From Lachnospiraceae bacterium (GTDB lineage: Bacteria > Bacillota > Clostridia > Lachnospirales > Lachnospiraceae), in assembly GCA_024698145.1 (NCBI GenBank), contig JAILRO010000048.1:1-64000 (forward strand): a stretch of DNA of 64,000 bases. The letters run 5' to 3'. A program made the position numbers and the translations under genes. Shown here one piece after another: positions 35,608 through 44,372 of the stretch; positions within the stretch are counted from its first letter, which is position 1, and every line of letters starts with the position of its first letter. The notes beneath the pieces are model-generated. The model did no database searches. It was not told the origin of the DNA and saw nothing but the letters and a program-made list of their open reading frames with translations.

Positions 35608-36555
35608 ATGAGAAAAGTATTAAGCCTGGTTATGCTGTTTTCGCTAATACTTCTTACTGCTTGCGGAAAGCAGGCGAAGAAAGACGAAACCACGCAGGAA
35701 TTGAATCCCAATCAAATATACATATACTATGTTAATCTTGAGAAGACGGATATGGTTCAATCAGTTTATACATTGTCTTTTTCTGAAACTCTTTCGGAAA
35801 GAGTCAGCAATTTGATTGATCATTTGAAGAATACAGAAGTGACATCGGATTGTCAGTCTCCGATACCTGCCGACTTTACTTATATGGATAGACCACTCGA
35901 GGTTGTAAATGGAACGTTGGAGGTATCATTTAACGTAATATATGACAATGTTAATGCTGAAGGTTTGTTATTCTTTAAGAGCTGCGTGGCTAAGACTTTG
36001 TTGCAGCTTGATGGCGTGAGCAACGTTACAATTAATCTGACGGATATCGCTAATCCTGATGAGGCGACGGCAACAGTAAGCGAAACATTCAATGAAGATT
36101 CGTTTACAATGTCTTATGGTGAAGGCGGTAACATTCAGAGAGGTAATATTGTGTTGTATTTTGCATCGGAGTCCGGTGATACTCTCAAAGCATATAGGAA
36201 GTCAGTAGAGATTACCAATACGACGTCGCTTGACAGATTAGTAGTGGAATCATTGATTGCGGGTCCGTTGCGAGAGGGATATAAGGCAACACTTAGTGAG
36301 GATACGGTTATTAATAATATTGCCGTAAAAGACGGTATTTGTTATGTGGATTTGAGTGAAGAATTTTATAATATGGATAACCCGTTGAAAAATGACATAA
36401 TAGTTTATTCGGTAGTGAATTCATTAATAGAGCTTCCTAACGTTAATAAGGTACAATTCCTTAAGGAAGGCGAAAAACTTCCGTTCTACAGGGAGACGAT
36501 GCCGTTTGACGGGTTGTTTGAACGTAATTTGGATATTGTTGAACAGGAGGGATAA
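35608..36555 (+). CDS. GerMN-domain lipoprotein (GerM-like)
   Basis: 315 aa with lipobox LLTACG (Cys19). Two GerMN repeats follow (about 45-145 and 175-300); the second shows IVLYFASESGDTLKAYRK, SLDRLVVESLIAGP and CYVDLSEEFYN. GerM-type proteins act outside the membrane in sporulation/germination, in the feeding-tube apparatus region of the forespore; other GerMN lipoproteins (LpqB-like) partner with sensor kinases. Here the gene follows a kinase by 27 bp, so a role as kinase partner is equally possible. Confidence 0.82.
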   Translation: MRKVLSLVMLFSLILLTACGKQAKKDETTQELNPNQIYIYYVNLEKTDMVQSVYTLSFSETLSERVSNLIDHLKNTEVTSDCQSPIPADFTYMDRPLEVVNGTLEVSFNVIYDNVNAEGLLFFKSCVAKTLLQLDGVSNVTINLTDIANPDEATATVSETFNEDSFTMSYGEGGNIQRGNIVLYFASESGDTLKAYRKSVEITNTTSLDRLVVESLIAGPLREGYKATLSEDTVINNIAVKDGICYVDLSEEFYNMDNPLKNDIIVYSVVNSLIELPNVNKVQFLKEGEKLPFYRETMPFDGLFERNLDIVEQEG

Positions 36556-36563
36556 AATATAGT

Positions 36564-38867
36564 TTGAAGCGACCAATGCTATATTGGGTATTACTGTTTG
36601 TGCTTGGAGAGGTGTTAACAGATAAGCTTCCATTAGCAGTGATGGTTTCTTTGAATGTTTTGTATCTTGCGGTTGTTTGTATTACAAAGAGTTCATTTAT
36701 CAATAAGAACAGAAAACTTCTGGTATGTGGCGGACTGTTTATTGCACTTGGTTTGATATGTGTAAGTTATAACAATATGAGCATAAGTGTTGTTAATGAG
36801 TTTGCGGATAAGAATATTAGTTTTTGTGGTGATGTTACAGATGCGTATGATATAGACAAAGGCAAATACGGAGTGAAGGTTTCAAACTTGAACGGACATA
36901 ACTTTCATACGAGATTTGTCGTTGTTTCGGATGTTGAACTTTGCCCGGGAATGAGATTAAAAGCCCGTGGCAAGGTTTCTGATTTTTCAGAAGCAACCAA
37001 TCCGGGGGAGTACAACAGCAAGTCGTATGAATACGGCAGGGGTAACACAGCGCAGATAAAAGATATCTCAATAGATGAGGCATATTATCCGTTATTTCGA
37101 ATAAGGACATGGCTATATAATATAAGGCGGAATATCGGACGAAGTTTTGATATGTGGCTTGATGAGGATGATGCTTCTTTAGCAAAGGCAATGGTGCTTG
37201 GTGAAAAGAGTGGGATTTCAGAAGATGTCAGGGCGCTATATCAGCGAAGCGGTATTGCACATTTGATTGCAATATCGGGTTTGCATATTGCACTTCTTGG
37301 AGGTACGTTATATAAGCTGATAAGAAGATGTGTGGGAAGTTTCTTTGTTGCTGCCGTACCGGGAATGACTTTTATTGTTTTATACGGAGTAATGACGGGA
37401 CTTTCGGGCGCAACAATAAGGGCAATTATTATGCTTTGCGTTGCGATAGGAGCAGATGTTCTTGGAAGGAAATACGATTCGTTAAGTGCAATTGCATTGG
37501 CTCTTTTCTTGATGTTGTTATCTAATCCATATCAGGTTTATCAGGTTGGATTTCTTTTATCTTTTGGTGCGGTTTTGGGTATCGCCTATATTTCCCCTAT
37601 ATTTGAAAAATACAATGCTGATGCATTTCTAAAAGGTTTGTTTGTAAGCATTAGTGTGCAAATTGCAACGACTCCTATTCTTTTGTATTTCTTCTATGAG
37701 ATTCCGCTATATGCGGTTATTCTTAATATTATTGTTGTGCCGTTAATGAGTGTTTTGCTGGCTGACTTAATAATGATAAGTATCTTTTACCATGTGACAA
37801 TGTTGAGTTGGCTTTTTTCAAAAGTGGCAACGTATATTTTTCTGATATATGAAAACTTATGTCTGTTTTCTGACAAGCTTCCGTCGCATTGTATTTGTAC
37901 GGGAAGACCGGATTTTTTGTGGGTGATTTGTTATTATGTGGTATTACTTTTGACTCTTTTTTTCTACAAGAGGAAAAGAAAGAAGGAAATGTTTGCAACA
38001 GGTTTGTTAATGATTTTGCTTTTTGTAACTTTTTTGATTCCGGCTAATTTGAAGATTACAATGTTTGATGTGGGACAAGGTGATGGCATATATATCCAAA
38101 CACCGAAAAAACAGAGGATACTTATAGATGGTGGAAGCAGCAGTAAGAAACAAGTAGGAAAGTATATTTTGAAAAATGGGTTGAAATATAACGGAGCATC
38201 GCATTTGTCTTATTTGATAATTACACATAGTGACAGCGATCATTATTCCGGTGCGCTTGAACTAATGGAGGATAAGACTATTAAGATTGATACCCTGATT
38301 TTGCCGGCTATTACTAATCCTGACGATTCATACAGGATGCTTGAAAAGACAGCAAAGGATTGTGGAAGTGATATTTACTATGCAAAACGGGGTGATTGTA
38401 TCATAATGGGCGATGTGTCATTTTACTGTCTCAATCCTGAAAAAACTATGTATTCCGATAAAAATCAGAGTAGTATAGTTATGTGGTTAAGATATAAGAA
38501 GTTCGATATTATGTTAACCGGCGATGCCGATGCTGAAGTAGAAAGACATATAATTAACAACAAGGTTTTGCAGGATAGTATTAATTCCGGTAACAGAATA
38601 GAGGTATTAAAAGTTGGACATCATGGTTCGAATACGGCAACATCTGACGGACTTTTGAAAGCATGTGGATTCTCTGAGTCGCTGATATCTGTAGGTGCAA
38701 GGAATCGCTATGGACATCCGTCGGCAAGGGTTCTTGATAGTTTGAAAAGTTATGGTGTTAATATGTATTTGACAAAACAATCGGGAGCAATTACCATTAG
38801 AACAGACGGAAATAAATACACAATTGAGGAGTTTGTGCATAATGAAGAAAATCAATCAGGACATTAA
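36564..38867 (+). CDS. comEC: Competence protein ComEC/Rec2, DNA uptake channel
   Basis: 767 aa, full length. N-terminal membrane region and OB-fold-like DUF4131 part (about 1-170), competence-domain helices (about 200-480, with IAHLIAISGLHIALLGG) and a C-terminal metallo-beta-lactamase-like domain (about 485-750) with MFDVGQGDGIYIQ, HSDSDHYSG and KVGHHGSNTATSD. The HxxxDH motif is kept, so nuclease activity is possible. TTG 36564 lies 13 bp after AGGAGG; ATG 36576 is the alternative. Imports single-stranded DNA together with ComEA; overlap with holA is the usual clostridial order. Confidence 0.95.
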   Translation: MKRPMLYWVLLFVLGEVLTDKLPLAVMVSLNVLYLAVVCITKSSFINKNRKLLVCGGLFIALGLICVSYNNMSISVVNEFADKNISFCGDVTDAYDIDKGKYGVKVSNLNGHNFHTRFVVVSDVELCPGMRLKARGKVSDFSEATNPGEYNSKSYEYGRGNTAQIKDISIDEAYYPLFRIRTWLYNIRRNIGRSFDMWLDEDDASLAKAMVLGEKSGISEDVRALYQRSGIAHLIAISGLHIALLGGTLYKLIRRCVGSFFVAAVPGMTFIVLYGVMTGLSGATIRAIIMLCVAIGADVLGRKYDSLSAIALALFLMLLSNPYQVYQVGFLLSFGAVLGIAYISPIFEKYNADAFLKGLFVSISVQIATTPILLYFFYEIPLYAVILNIIVVPLMSVLLADLIMISIFYHVTMLSWLFSKVATYIFLIYENLCLFSDKLPSHCICTGRPDFLWVICYYVVLLLTLFFYKRKRKKEMFATGLLMILLFVTFLIPANLKITMFDVGQGDGIYIQTPKKQRILIDGGSSSKKQVGKYILKNGLKYNGASHLSYLIITHSDSDHYSGALELMEDKTIKIDTLILPAITNPDDSYRMLEKTAKDCGSDIYYAKRGDCIIMGDVSFYCLNPEKTMYSDKNQSSIVMWLRYKKFDIMLTGDADAEVERHIINNKVLQDSINSGNRIEVLKVGHHGSNTATSDGLLKACGFSESLISVGARNRYGHPSARVLDSLKSYGVNMYLTKQSGAITIRTDGNKYTIEEFVHNEENQSGH

Positions 38868-39834
38868 AGAGCATACATTTGAGAGATTCTATCTTCTGTA
38901 TGGTGAAGAGGATTATCTCAAGCTTCAATACAAGGATAAACTTGTATCTGCCATGGTTTCTACTGATGATAATATGAATTATACCGTGTATGAAGGTAAG
39001 AATATCGATGTTTCCAATATGCTTGAAACAGGAGAAACACTTCCTTTCTTCTCGGATAATAGAGTTATTGTTGTCGAGAATAGTGGCTTGTTTAAGAAGA
39101 CCCCTGATGATTTTATTAAGAGATTAGAGCAGTTTCCGGATTCTACTCATGTGGTTTTCGTTGAAAAAGAAACTGACGGAAGAAACAAGCTTTGGTCATG
39201 GTTTAAGAACAACGGTTATAAATGCGAGATGAAAACTCCAAGTGAAGGCGAACTTAGAAAATGGGTTGGCAAACTTTGCAAGGATGAGGGTAAGCAGATA
39301 TATGAGAATGCGGTAGAAGTATTCTTTGGTGCCGTTGGACTTGATATGTTCCGTGTTAAGAATGAATTGGAGAAAGTTTTTTCATATTGTGCTGATAGAG
39401 ATGAAATTACAGAAGAGGATATAAGGGCTGTATGTTCTGATGAGGCAGAGGATACAATGTTTGCCATGATTGAAGCAATTGGTAATCGTGAGCAGAAGAG
39501 GGCACTTACATTATACAGGAATCTTTTGATGCTTAAGTCGGAACCGATGGTAATACTTGCTAATCTGTCTCGACATGTCAAATCTATGTTAGAGGTGTCA
39601 ACACTCTTACAGGAAGGTAAGAGTATGGATGAAGCCGCTTCTGTTATGGGAAGACCAAAATGGCAACTTAACCAGTATAAGAAACAGATGCGCAATTTTA
39701 GCGAATCTGATTTGAAGAAAATGATTGAAAGATGTCAGGATACCGATTACGGAATTAAGACCGGTAATATCAAAGGAATAGTGGGAGCTGAACTGTTGAT
39801 AGTAGAGTTCTCTTCCATGAAAAATAAAAAATAG
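38842..39834 (+). CDS. holA: DNA polymerase III delta subunit
   Basis: 330 aa. Clamp-loader subunit that opens the beta ring in replication. The AAA+-like N-domain has FYLLYGEEDYLKLQY, the middle TPSEGELRKWVGKLCKDEG, and the collar domain LGRPKWQLNQYKKQMRNF equivalent AASVMGRPKWQLNQYKKQM and DYGIKTGNIKG near the end. ATG 38842 has GAGGAG 10 bp upstream and overlaps comEC by 26 bp. Typical neighbour of comEC and rpsT. Confidence 0.93.
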   Translation: MKKINQDIKEHTFERFYLLYGEEDYLKLQYKDKLVSAMVSTDDNMNYTVYEGKNIDVSNMLETGETLPFFSDNRVIVVENSGLFKKTPDDFIKRLEQFPDSTHVVFVEKETDGRNKLWSWFKNNGYKCEMKTPSEGELRKWVGKLCKDEGKQIYENAVEVFFGAVGLDMFRVKNELEKVFSYCADRDEITEEDIRAVCSDEAEDTMFAMIEAIGNREQKRALTLYRNLLMLKSEPMVILANLSRHVKSMLEVSTLLQEGKSMDEAASVMGRPKWQLNQYKKQMRNFSESDLKKMIERCQDTDYGIKTGNIKGIVGAELLIVEFSSMKNKK

Positions 39835-39875
39835 CATTATAAAAGGACTGTGGGTTAACAGTCCTTTTATAATGC
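39834..39875. terminator. Bidirectional terminator between holA and rpsT
   Basis: Perfect 18-bp stem: GCATTATAAAAGGACTGT (39834-39851) with its complement at 39858-39875 and a 6-base loop. The AT-rich outer stem supplies T-runs in both directions, so it ends holA (plus) and rpsT (minus). Confidence 0.9.
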
Positions 39876-39886
39876 ATTTATATAAA

Positions 39887-40150
39887 TTATGCCATCTTGT
39901 TAAGAGTAGCAGATAAACGCGAAATCTTTCTTGAAACAGTATTCTTGTGCATGATTCCCTTAGCAGCAGCCTTGCTAAGTTCTGATGTACAAACCTTAAG
40001 CTGCTCTGCAGCCTCAGTCTTGTCACCTGCTTCAACAGCAGCCTCAAACTTCTTGATAAGAGTCTTAAGCTTTGACTTCACCATTTTATTTCTTAATGTC
40101 TTTGTCTCGATAACTTTAATTCTCTTCTTTGCTGATTTAATGTTAGCCAA
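39887..40150 (-). CDS. rpsT: 30S ribosomal protein S20
   Basis: 87 aa from a TTG start at 40150 on the minus strand: protein begins (M)[12 protein letters not shown] as in other S20 proteins, and GGAGGTG lies 6 bp before the TTG. A longer in-frame ATG start at 40165 would add MEVFS and place the ribosome site inside the gene, so it is rejected. S20 binds 16S rRNA early in 30S assembly. A rare UUG start is also known for E. coli rpsT, where it takes part in autogenous control. Confidence 0.95.
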   Translation of the reverse strand: MANIKSAKKRIKVIETKTLRNKMVKSKLKTLIKKFEAAVEAGDKTEAAEQLKVCTSELSKAAAKGIMHKNTVSRKISRLSATLNKMA

Positions 40151-40189
40151 TGAAAACACCTCCATTCTTGAATGTATTTATGTTGTGGT

Positions 40190-40226
40190 TTTACATTAAA
40201 ACCGGACACGGACAATCTAATGTAAA
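40190..40226 (-). promoter_or_regulatory. Structured 5' leader of rpsT
   Basis: TTTACATTA (40190-40198) and TAATGTAAA (40218-40226) form a perfect 9-bp stem; inside the loop CCG-gaca-CGG makes a second small stem. It lies in the rpsT leader, between promoter and ribosome site. It could be an S20 autoregulatory site; this is inference. Confidence 0.45.
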
Positions 40227-40237
40227 CATACTCATAT

Positions 40238-40266
40238 ATAATACATAGTTGCAATGATTTTGTCAA
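40238..40266 (-). promoter_or_regulatory. rpsT promoter
   Basis: Read on the minus strand: TTGACA (40266-40261), 17-bp spacer, TATTAT (40243-40238). Eleven of twelve positions match the sigma-A consensus. Leader length to the UUG start is about 80 nt. Confidence 0.8.
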
Positions 40267-40276
40267 ATGTTTTTTT

Positions 40277-40305
40277 GCATAATTATAAGAAATAATGAAC
40301 ATACT
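40277..40305 (+). promoter_or_regulatory. Candidate forespore sigma-F/sigma-G promoter for gpr
   Basis: GCATA (40277-40281) with, 15 bp later, GAACATACT (sigma-F style) or, 18 bp later, CATACT (sigma-G style). gpr is under these factors in Bacillus, so the match is in the expected place, about 45 bp before the ATG. No good sigma-A boxes are seen. Confidence 0.4.
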
Positions 40306-40346
40306 TTTTTATAAATGTTGCATTAAAGAAGGGAAGGTTAATATAT

Positions 40347-41252
40347 ATGTGGATTAGAACAGATCTTGCTGTTGAAATGAAGGAGGACATTAAGGGAGAA
40401 GAACCGATAAAGGGCGTCAGGGTTTCAACGAAAAATAATGGAGATACAGATATTTTAGAAACCCGTATAATTGTGGAAACTGAAGAAGGGGCAGCAAATC
40501 TTGGGAAGCCGATTGGGACATATATTACACTTGAAAGTGATCATTTAAGAGAACATGATGATACGTATCATGAGCCTATGGCGGAGGTTCTTTCTAAAAT
40601 CTTGAAGAGTTTTTTGGGAAGAAGAAAAAAGATTCTTGTGGCGGGATTGGGGAATCGTGAGGTTACGCCCGATGCGTTGGGACCGCTTGTTATTGATAAT
40701 TTGTATATAACGAGGCATTTGTTAAGAGAAGGAATAATATCGCATAGCAATGAAGTTAGTGCTATTGCACCCGGCGTTATGGCACAGACAGGAATGGAAT
40801 CGCTTGCAATACTTAAAGCAGTTCTTAATGAAGTTAAACCGGAGTTTGTAATAGTGATTGATGCGTTGGCAGCAAGAAAATCCGATCGTCTTAATAAAAC
40901 GATACAGCTTGCAGATACCGGGATTGCGCCGGGCTCGGGTGTGGGGAATCACAGAAATGCGATAAATGAGGAAAGTCTTGGAGTTCCTGTTCTTGCAATA
41001 GGCGTACCAACAGTAATATCTGTACCTACTATTGTAAATGACGCAATGGATATGATGGTTGAAATGATAGGAAAAAACGGATTTAAAGATGTTCTTGAAC
41101 GGTTCAGTGAGGAGGAACGATATAAGCTTGCATGTGAGATGGTTGATCCTTTCATGGAAGATATGTTTGTGACGCCCAAAGATATTGATGAAGCGGTTAA
41201 ACGAATAAGCTATACGATATCAGAAGCAATTAATAAGGCGGCTTTGGCATAA
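40347..41252 (+). CDS. gpr: Germination protease GPR
   Basis: 301 aa. Protease that starts degrading small acid-soluble spore proteins during germination. Family blocks WIRTDLAVE, LVAGLGNREVTPDALGPLVI, SAIAPGVMAQTGMES and DALAARKSDRLNKTIQLADT ... GSGVGNHR are clear. The prosegment before the RTDLAVE processing site is very short, as in other clostridial forms. GGGAAGG precedes ATG 40347. spoIIP follows after 29 bp. Proves that the organism is, or descends from, a spore former. Confidence 0.95.
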   Translation: MWIRTDLAVEMKEDIKGEEPIKGVRVSTKNNGDTDILETRIIVETEEGAANLGKPIGTYITLESDHLREHDDTYHEPMAEVLSKILKSFLGRRKKILVAGLGNREVTPDALGPLVIDNLYITRHLLREGIISHSNEVSAIAPGVMAQTGMESLAILKAVLNEVKPEFVIVIDALAARKSDRLNKTIQLADTGIAPGSGVGNHRNAINEESLGVPVLAIGVPTVISVPTIVNDAMDMMVEMIGKNGFKDVLERFSEEERYKLACEMVDPFMEDMFVTPKDIDEAVKRISYTISEAINKAALA

Positions 41253-41281
41253 GCTTTAGTTTTTTAGAATAGAATGGGTAT

Positions 41282-42412
41282 ATGAAACATGCTATCCATT
41301 GTAAAAACAAACAAGACCATAAAAGAATATTGTCGATAATAATATTATTACTGGTTGCGGGTATATATATGTCATGTCAAAATGTATCGGACCTGTGCTA
41401 TTTCCTTGTACGTCACGCAACACCTTTGCTTACGTTTGCTACCGAGTATGGAAATGAAGATTTTGCATATGAAAACTCGTATGTTGTCCAGGTTGTTGCA
41501 AAAGAGCCGGAGGAACAGAAAACAAACAGTGACCTTGCGGTAAACGATGGCACAGAAGAAAAACAAAAGGAGGCTGTGGAAACATCAGTGCTTGCAGGTA
41601 ATAAATCTATTGGGACCATTTATACAAGAGAACAATTGACTAATCCTGAGTTCCTTAAAAGTAAAATATTTACAATTGACGGTAATACAAGCATGACGGC
41701 AGAGGAACTTAACATCGCCAACCTTGCGGATGCTGATATGTCGCTTGATGAATTGTCGAATGGAGTAACGGGTAAAACGACAGGATATAAGGTTTTGATT
41801 TATCACACACATGCGTCAGAGGCGTTTGCAGACAGTCGACCGGGAGTCGTTGAGGATACGGTTGTCGGTGCGGGAGATTATCTGGCGAGCCTTTTAAATG
41901 AGCAATACGGTATACCGACTTATCATGACAGAACGACGTATGATGTTATAGATGGCAGGCTTGACAGGAGTAAAGCATATGAGTGTGCGTATAAGGGAAT
42001 CAGCAAGATTTTGGAGGACAATCCTTCAATCGAGGTTGTGATTGATTTACATAGGGACGGAGTTGATGAAGAAACACGTCTGGTGACAGATGTTAATGGC
42101 AAACCGACTGCAAAGATAATGTTTCTAAACGGAGTGAGTCGTTCGGAAATGAATGGGGATATAGAATATCTTGCTAATCCTAATAAATTGGGTAACCTCG
42201 CATTTAGCTTTCAATTGTATCTGGCAGGCAAAGAGAATTATGGCGATTATGTGAGGAAGATATATGTGAGAAGTCTTCGTTACAATCTGCATGTTATGCC
42301 ACGTGCGACACTAATAGAAGCCGGTGCTCAAAACAATACATTGGAAGAGGAGTTAAATGCCATGGAACCGCTTGCTGACATGCTTGATAGGGTGTTGAGA
42401 AAAAAAGACTGA
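41282..42412 (+). CDS. spoIIP: Stage II sporulation protein P
   Basis: 376 aa. Peptidoglycan amidase/endopeptidase of the SpoIIDMP complex that drives engulfment. Basic N-terminus and one membrane helix (about 18-38), a Glu-rich linker, then the Amidase_3-like domain: GYKVLIYHTHASEAF with metal-binding His, VIDLHRDGVDEE and ATLIEAGAQNNTLEEEL with the catalytic Glu. It faces the intermembrane space. Weak ribosome site (GGG). The next promoter (lepA) lies across its 3' end. Confidence 0.94.
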   Translation: MKHAIHCKNKQDHKRILSIIILLLVAGIYMSCQNVSDLCYFLVRHATPLLTFATEYGNEDFAYENSYVVQVVAKEPEEQKTNSDLAVNDGTEEKQKEAVETSVLAGNKSIGTIYTREQLTNPEFLKSKIFTIDGNTSMTAEELNIANLADADMSLDELSNGVTGKTTGYKVLIYHTHASEAFADSRPGVVEDTVVGAGDYLASLLNEQYGIPTYHDRTTYDVIDGRLDRSKAYECAYKGISKILEDNPSIEVVIDLHRDGVDEETRLVTDVNGKPTAKIMFLNGVSRSEMNGDIEYLANPNKLGNLAFSFQLYLAGKENYGDYVRKIYVRSLRYNLHVMPRATLIEAGAQNNTLEEELNAMEPLADMLDRVLRKKD

Positions 42413-42423
42413 TATGATACAAT
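42395..42423 (+). promoter_or_regulatory. Candidate lepA promoter
   Basis: TTGAGA (42395-42400), 17-bp spacer, TACAAT (42418-42423): ten of twelve consensus positions. It overlaps the last codons of spoIIP and would give lepA vegetative expression independent of the spore genes. Confidence 0.6.
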
Positions 42424-42477
42424 AGATAAGATTGTATAAAAAAGTAAGATAAGTAAGAATAGGGAGAAACAATAATA

Positions 42478-44292
42478 ATGTCACATATGGATCAGAGTAA
42501 GATCAGAAACTTCTGTATAATTGCACATATAGATCATGGTAAGTCAACTCTTGCAGATAGAATTATCGAAAAGACGGGACTTCTTACCGATAGAGAAATG
42601 CAGGCACAGGTGCTTGATAACATGGATCTTGAGAGAGAACGTGGAATAACCATCAAAGCGCAGGCTGTGCGTATTGTATACAAAGCAAAGGACGGACAGG
42701 AGTATATATTTAATCTTATAGATACCCCGGGACACGTGGATTTTAATTACGAGGTTTCAAGAAGTCTTGCTGCTTGTGAAGGAGCAATATTGGTTGTCGA
42801 TGCGGCACAGGGAATAGAGGCGCAGACACTTGCTAATGTGTATCTTGCAATTGATAATGACCTTGATGTTATGCCGGTTATTAACAAGATTGATTTGCCA
42901 AGTGCAGAGCCTGAACGTGTTGTTAATGAAATAGAAGATGTTATTGGAATTGAAGCTCAGGATGCCCCGAGAATCTCTGCTAAAACAGGACTTAACATTG
43001 ATGATGTGTTAGAGCAGATTGTTACTAGGATTCCTGCACCTTCGGGCGATGTAAATGGTCCTCTTAAGGCGCTTATTTTTGACAGCAAGTATGATGCGTA
43101 TAAGGGTGTTATTATTTTCTGCCGTGTGTTTGATGGCGTTGTCAAGCGTGGAAGTATGATTAGAATGATGGCAACAGGCGCAGAGGTTGAGGTAGTTGAA
43201 GTAGGAATATTTGGAGCGGGACAGTTCATTCCACAGGAAGAACTTTCTGCAGGTATGGTTGGATATATAACGGCTAGTCTAAAGGATGTTAAGGAAACCA
43301 GAGTTGGTGATACTGTTACTGAGGCTGAGAATCCTTGTGCAGAAGCACTTCCTGGTTATAAGAAGGCTAACCCTATGGTGTATTGCGGTTTGTATCCTGC
43401 AGACGGTGCAAAATATCCTGACCTTCGTGACGCACTTGAAAAATTACAATTAAATGATGCAGCACTCTCATATGAGCCGGAAACATCAATTGCTTTGGGC
43501 TTTGGTTTCCGTTGCGGTTTTTTGGGACTTTTGCATCTTGAAATTATTCAGGAAAGATTGGAAAGAGAATACAATCTTGACCTTGTAACTACAGCACCGG
43601 GTGTTGTATATCGCGTGCATAAGACAGATGGTGAGATGATTGAACTTACCAATCCATCTAATCTTCCGGATCCTTCGCAAATTGAATATATGGAGGAACC
43701 TTTTGTTGCTGCAGAGATTATGGTTACAAAGGATTTTGTCGGACCTATTATGCAGCTTTGTCAGGAAAGACGTGGTGTATATAAGAGTATGGAATATATG
43801 GAGGAGACGAGAGCGTTGCTCAAATACGATCTTCCTCTTAACGAGATAATATATGATTTCTTTGATGCATTAAAATCACGCTCGCGTGGATATGCCTCAT
43901 TTGATTATGAACTTAACGGATACGTTCGTTCTAATCTTGTTAAACTTGATATTCTCATTAACAAAGAAGAGGTGGATGCCTTGTCATTTATCGTACATGT
44001 TGATACTGCGTATGAGAGAGGACGTAAGATGTGCGAGAAGTTAAAGGGTGAGATTCCAAGACATTTGTTTGAGATACCTATTCAGGCGGCTATTGGAAGC
44101 AAGATTATTGCACGTGAGACGGTTAAGGCTTACAAGAAGGACGTGCTTGCAAAATGTTACGGTGGTGATATCACACGTAAGAAGAAGCTTCTTGAGAAAC
44201 AGAAGGAAGGTAAGAAGCGTATGCGTCAGATAGGAAGCGTTGAGGTGCCGCAGAAGGCATTTATGAGTGTGCTTAAGCTTGATGACGAATAA
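42478..44292 (+). CDS. lepA: Elongation factor 4 (LepA), ribosome back-translocating GTPase
   Basis: 604 aa, full length. G-domain with P-loop [17 protein letters not shown] and NKIDLP; EF-G-like domains and the LepA-specific C-terminal end ([33 protein letters not shown]). Works on the ribosome in translation quality or initiation. AGGGAGAAAC upstream of ATG 42478. Followed 80 bp later by hemW, the common order in this bacterial group. Confidence 0.98.
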   Translation: MSHMDQSKIRNFCIIAHIDHGKSTLADRIIEKTGLLTDREMQAQVLDNMDLERERGITIKAQAVRIVYKAKDGQEYIFNLIDTPGHVDFNYEVSRSLAACEGAILVVDAAQGIEAQTLANVYLAIDNDLDVMPVINKIDLPSAEPERVVNEIEDVIGIEAQDAPRISAKTGLNIDDVLEQIVTRIPAPSGDVNGPLKALIFDSKYDAYKGVIIFCRVFDGVVKRGSMIRMMATGAEVEVVEVGIFGAGQFIPQEELSAGMVGYITASLKDVKETRVGDTVTEAENPCAEALPGYKKANPMVYCGLYPADGAKYPDLRDALEKLQLNDAALSYEPETSIALGFGFRCGFLGLLHLEIIQERLEREYNLDLVTTAPGVVYRVHKTDGEMIELTNPSNLPDPSQIEYMEEPFVAAEIMVTKDFVGPIMQLCQERRGVYKSMEYMEETRALLKYDLPLNEIIYDFFDALKSRSRGYASFDYELNGYVRSNLVKLDILINKEEVDALSFIVHVDTAYERGRKMCEKLKGEIPRHLFEIPIQAAIGSKIIARETVKAYKKDVLAKCYGGDITRKKKLLEKQKEGKKRMRQIGSVEVPQKAFMSVLKLDDE

Positions 44293-44372
44293 GTATATCT
44301 TAATATAAGATGCACGTTTCGTGCTTCGTAAATATTATAGATTGATTATTATTGTGTATGGATTAAGGTAGT

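Noticed and set aside
39216-39695. Minus-strand open frame (159 codons) opposite holA
   Set aside because: holA is clearly the coding strand; no start signal for the reverse frame.
44293-44372. GCACG-ttt-CGTGC hairpin between lepA and hemW as a terminator
   Set aside because: Five-bp stem without a T-run; genes are probably cotranscribed.
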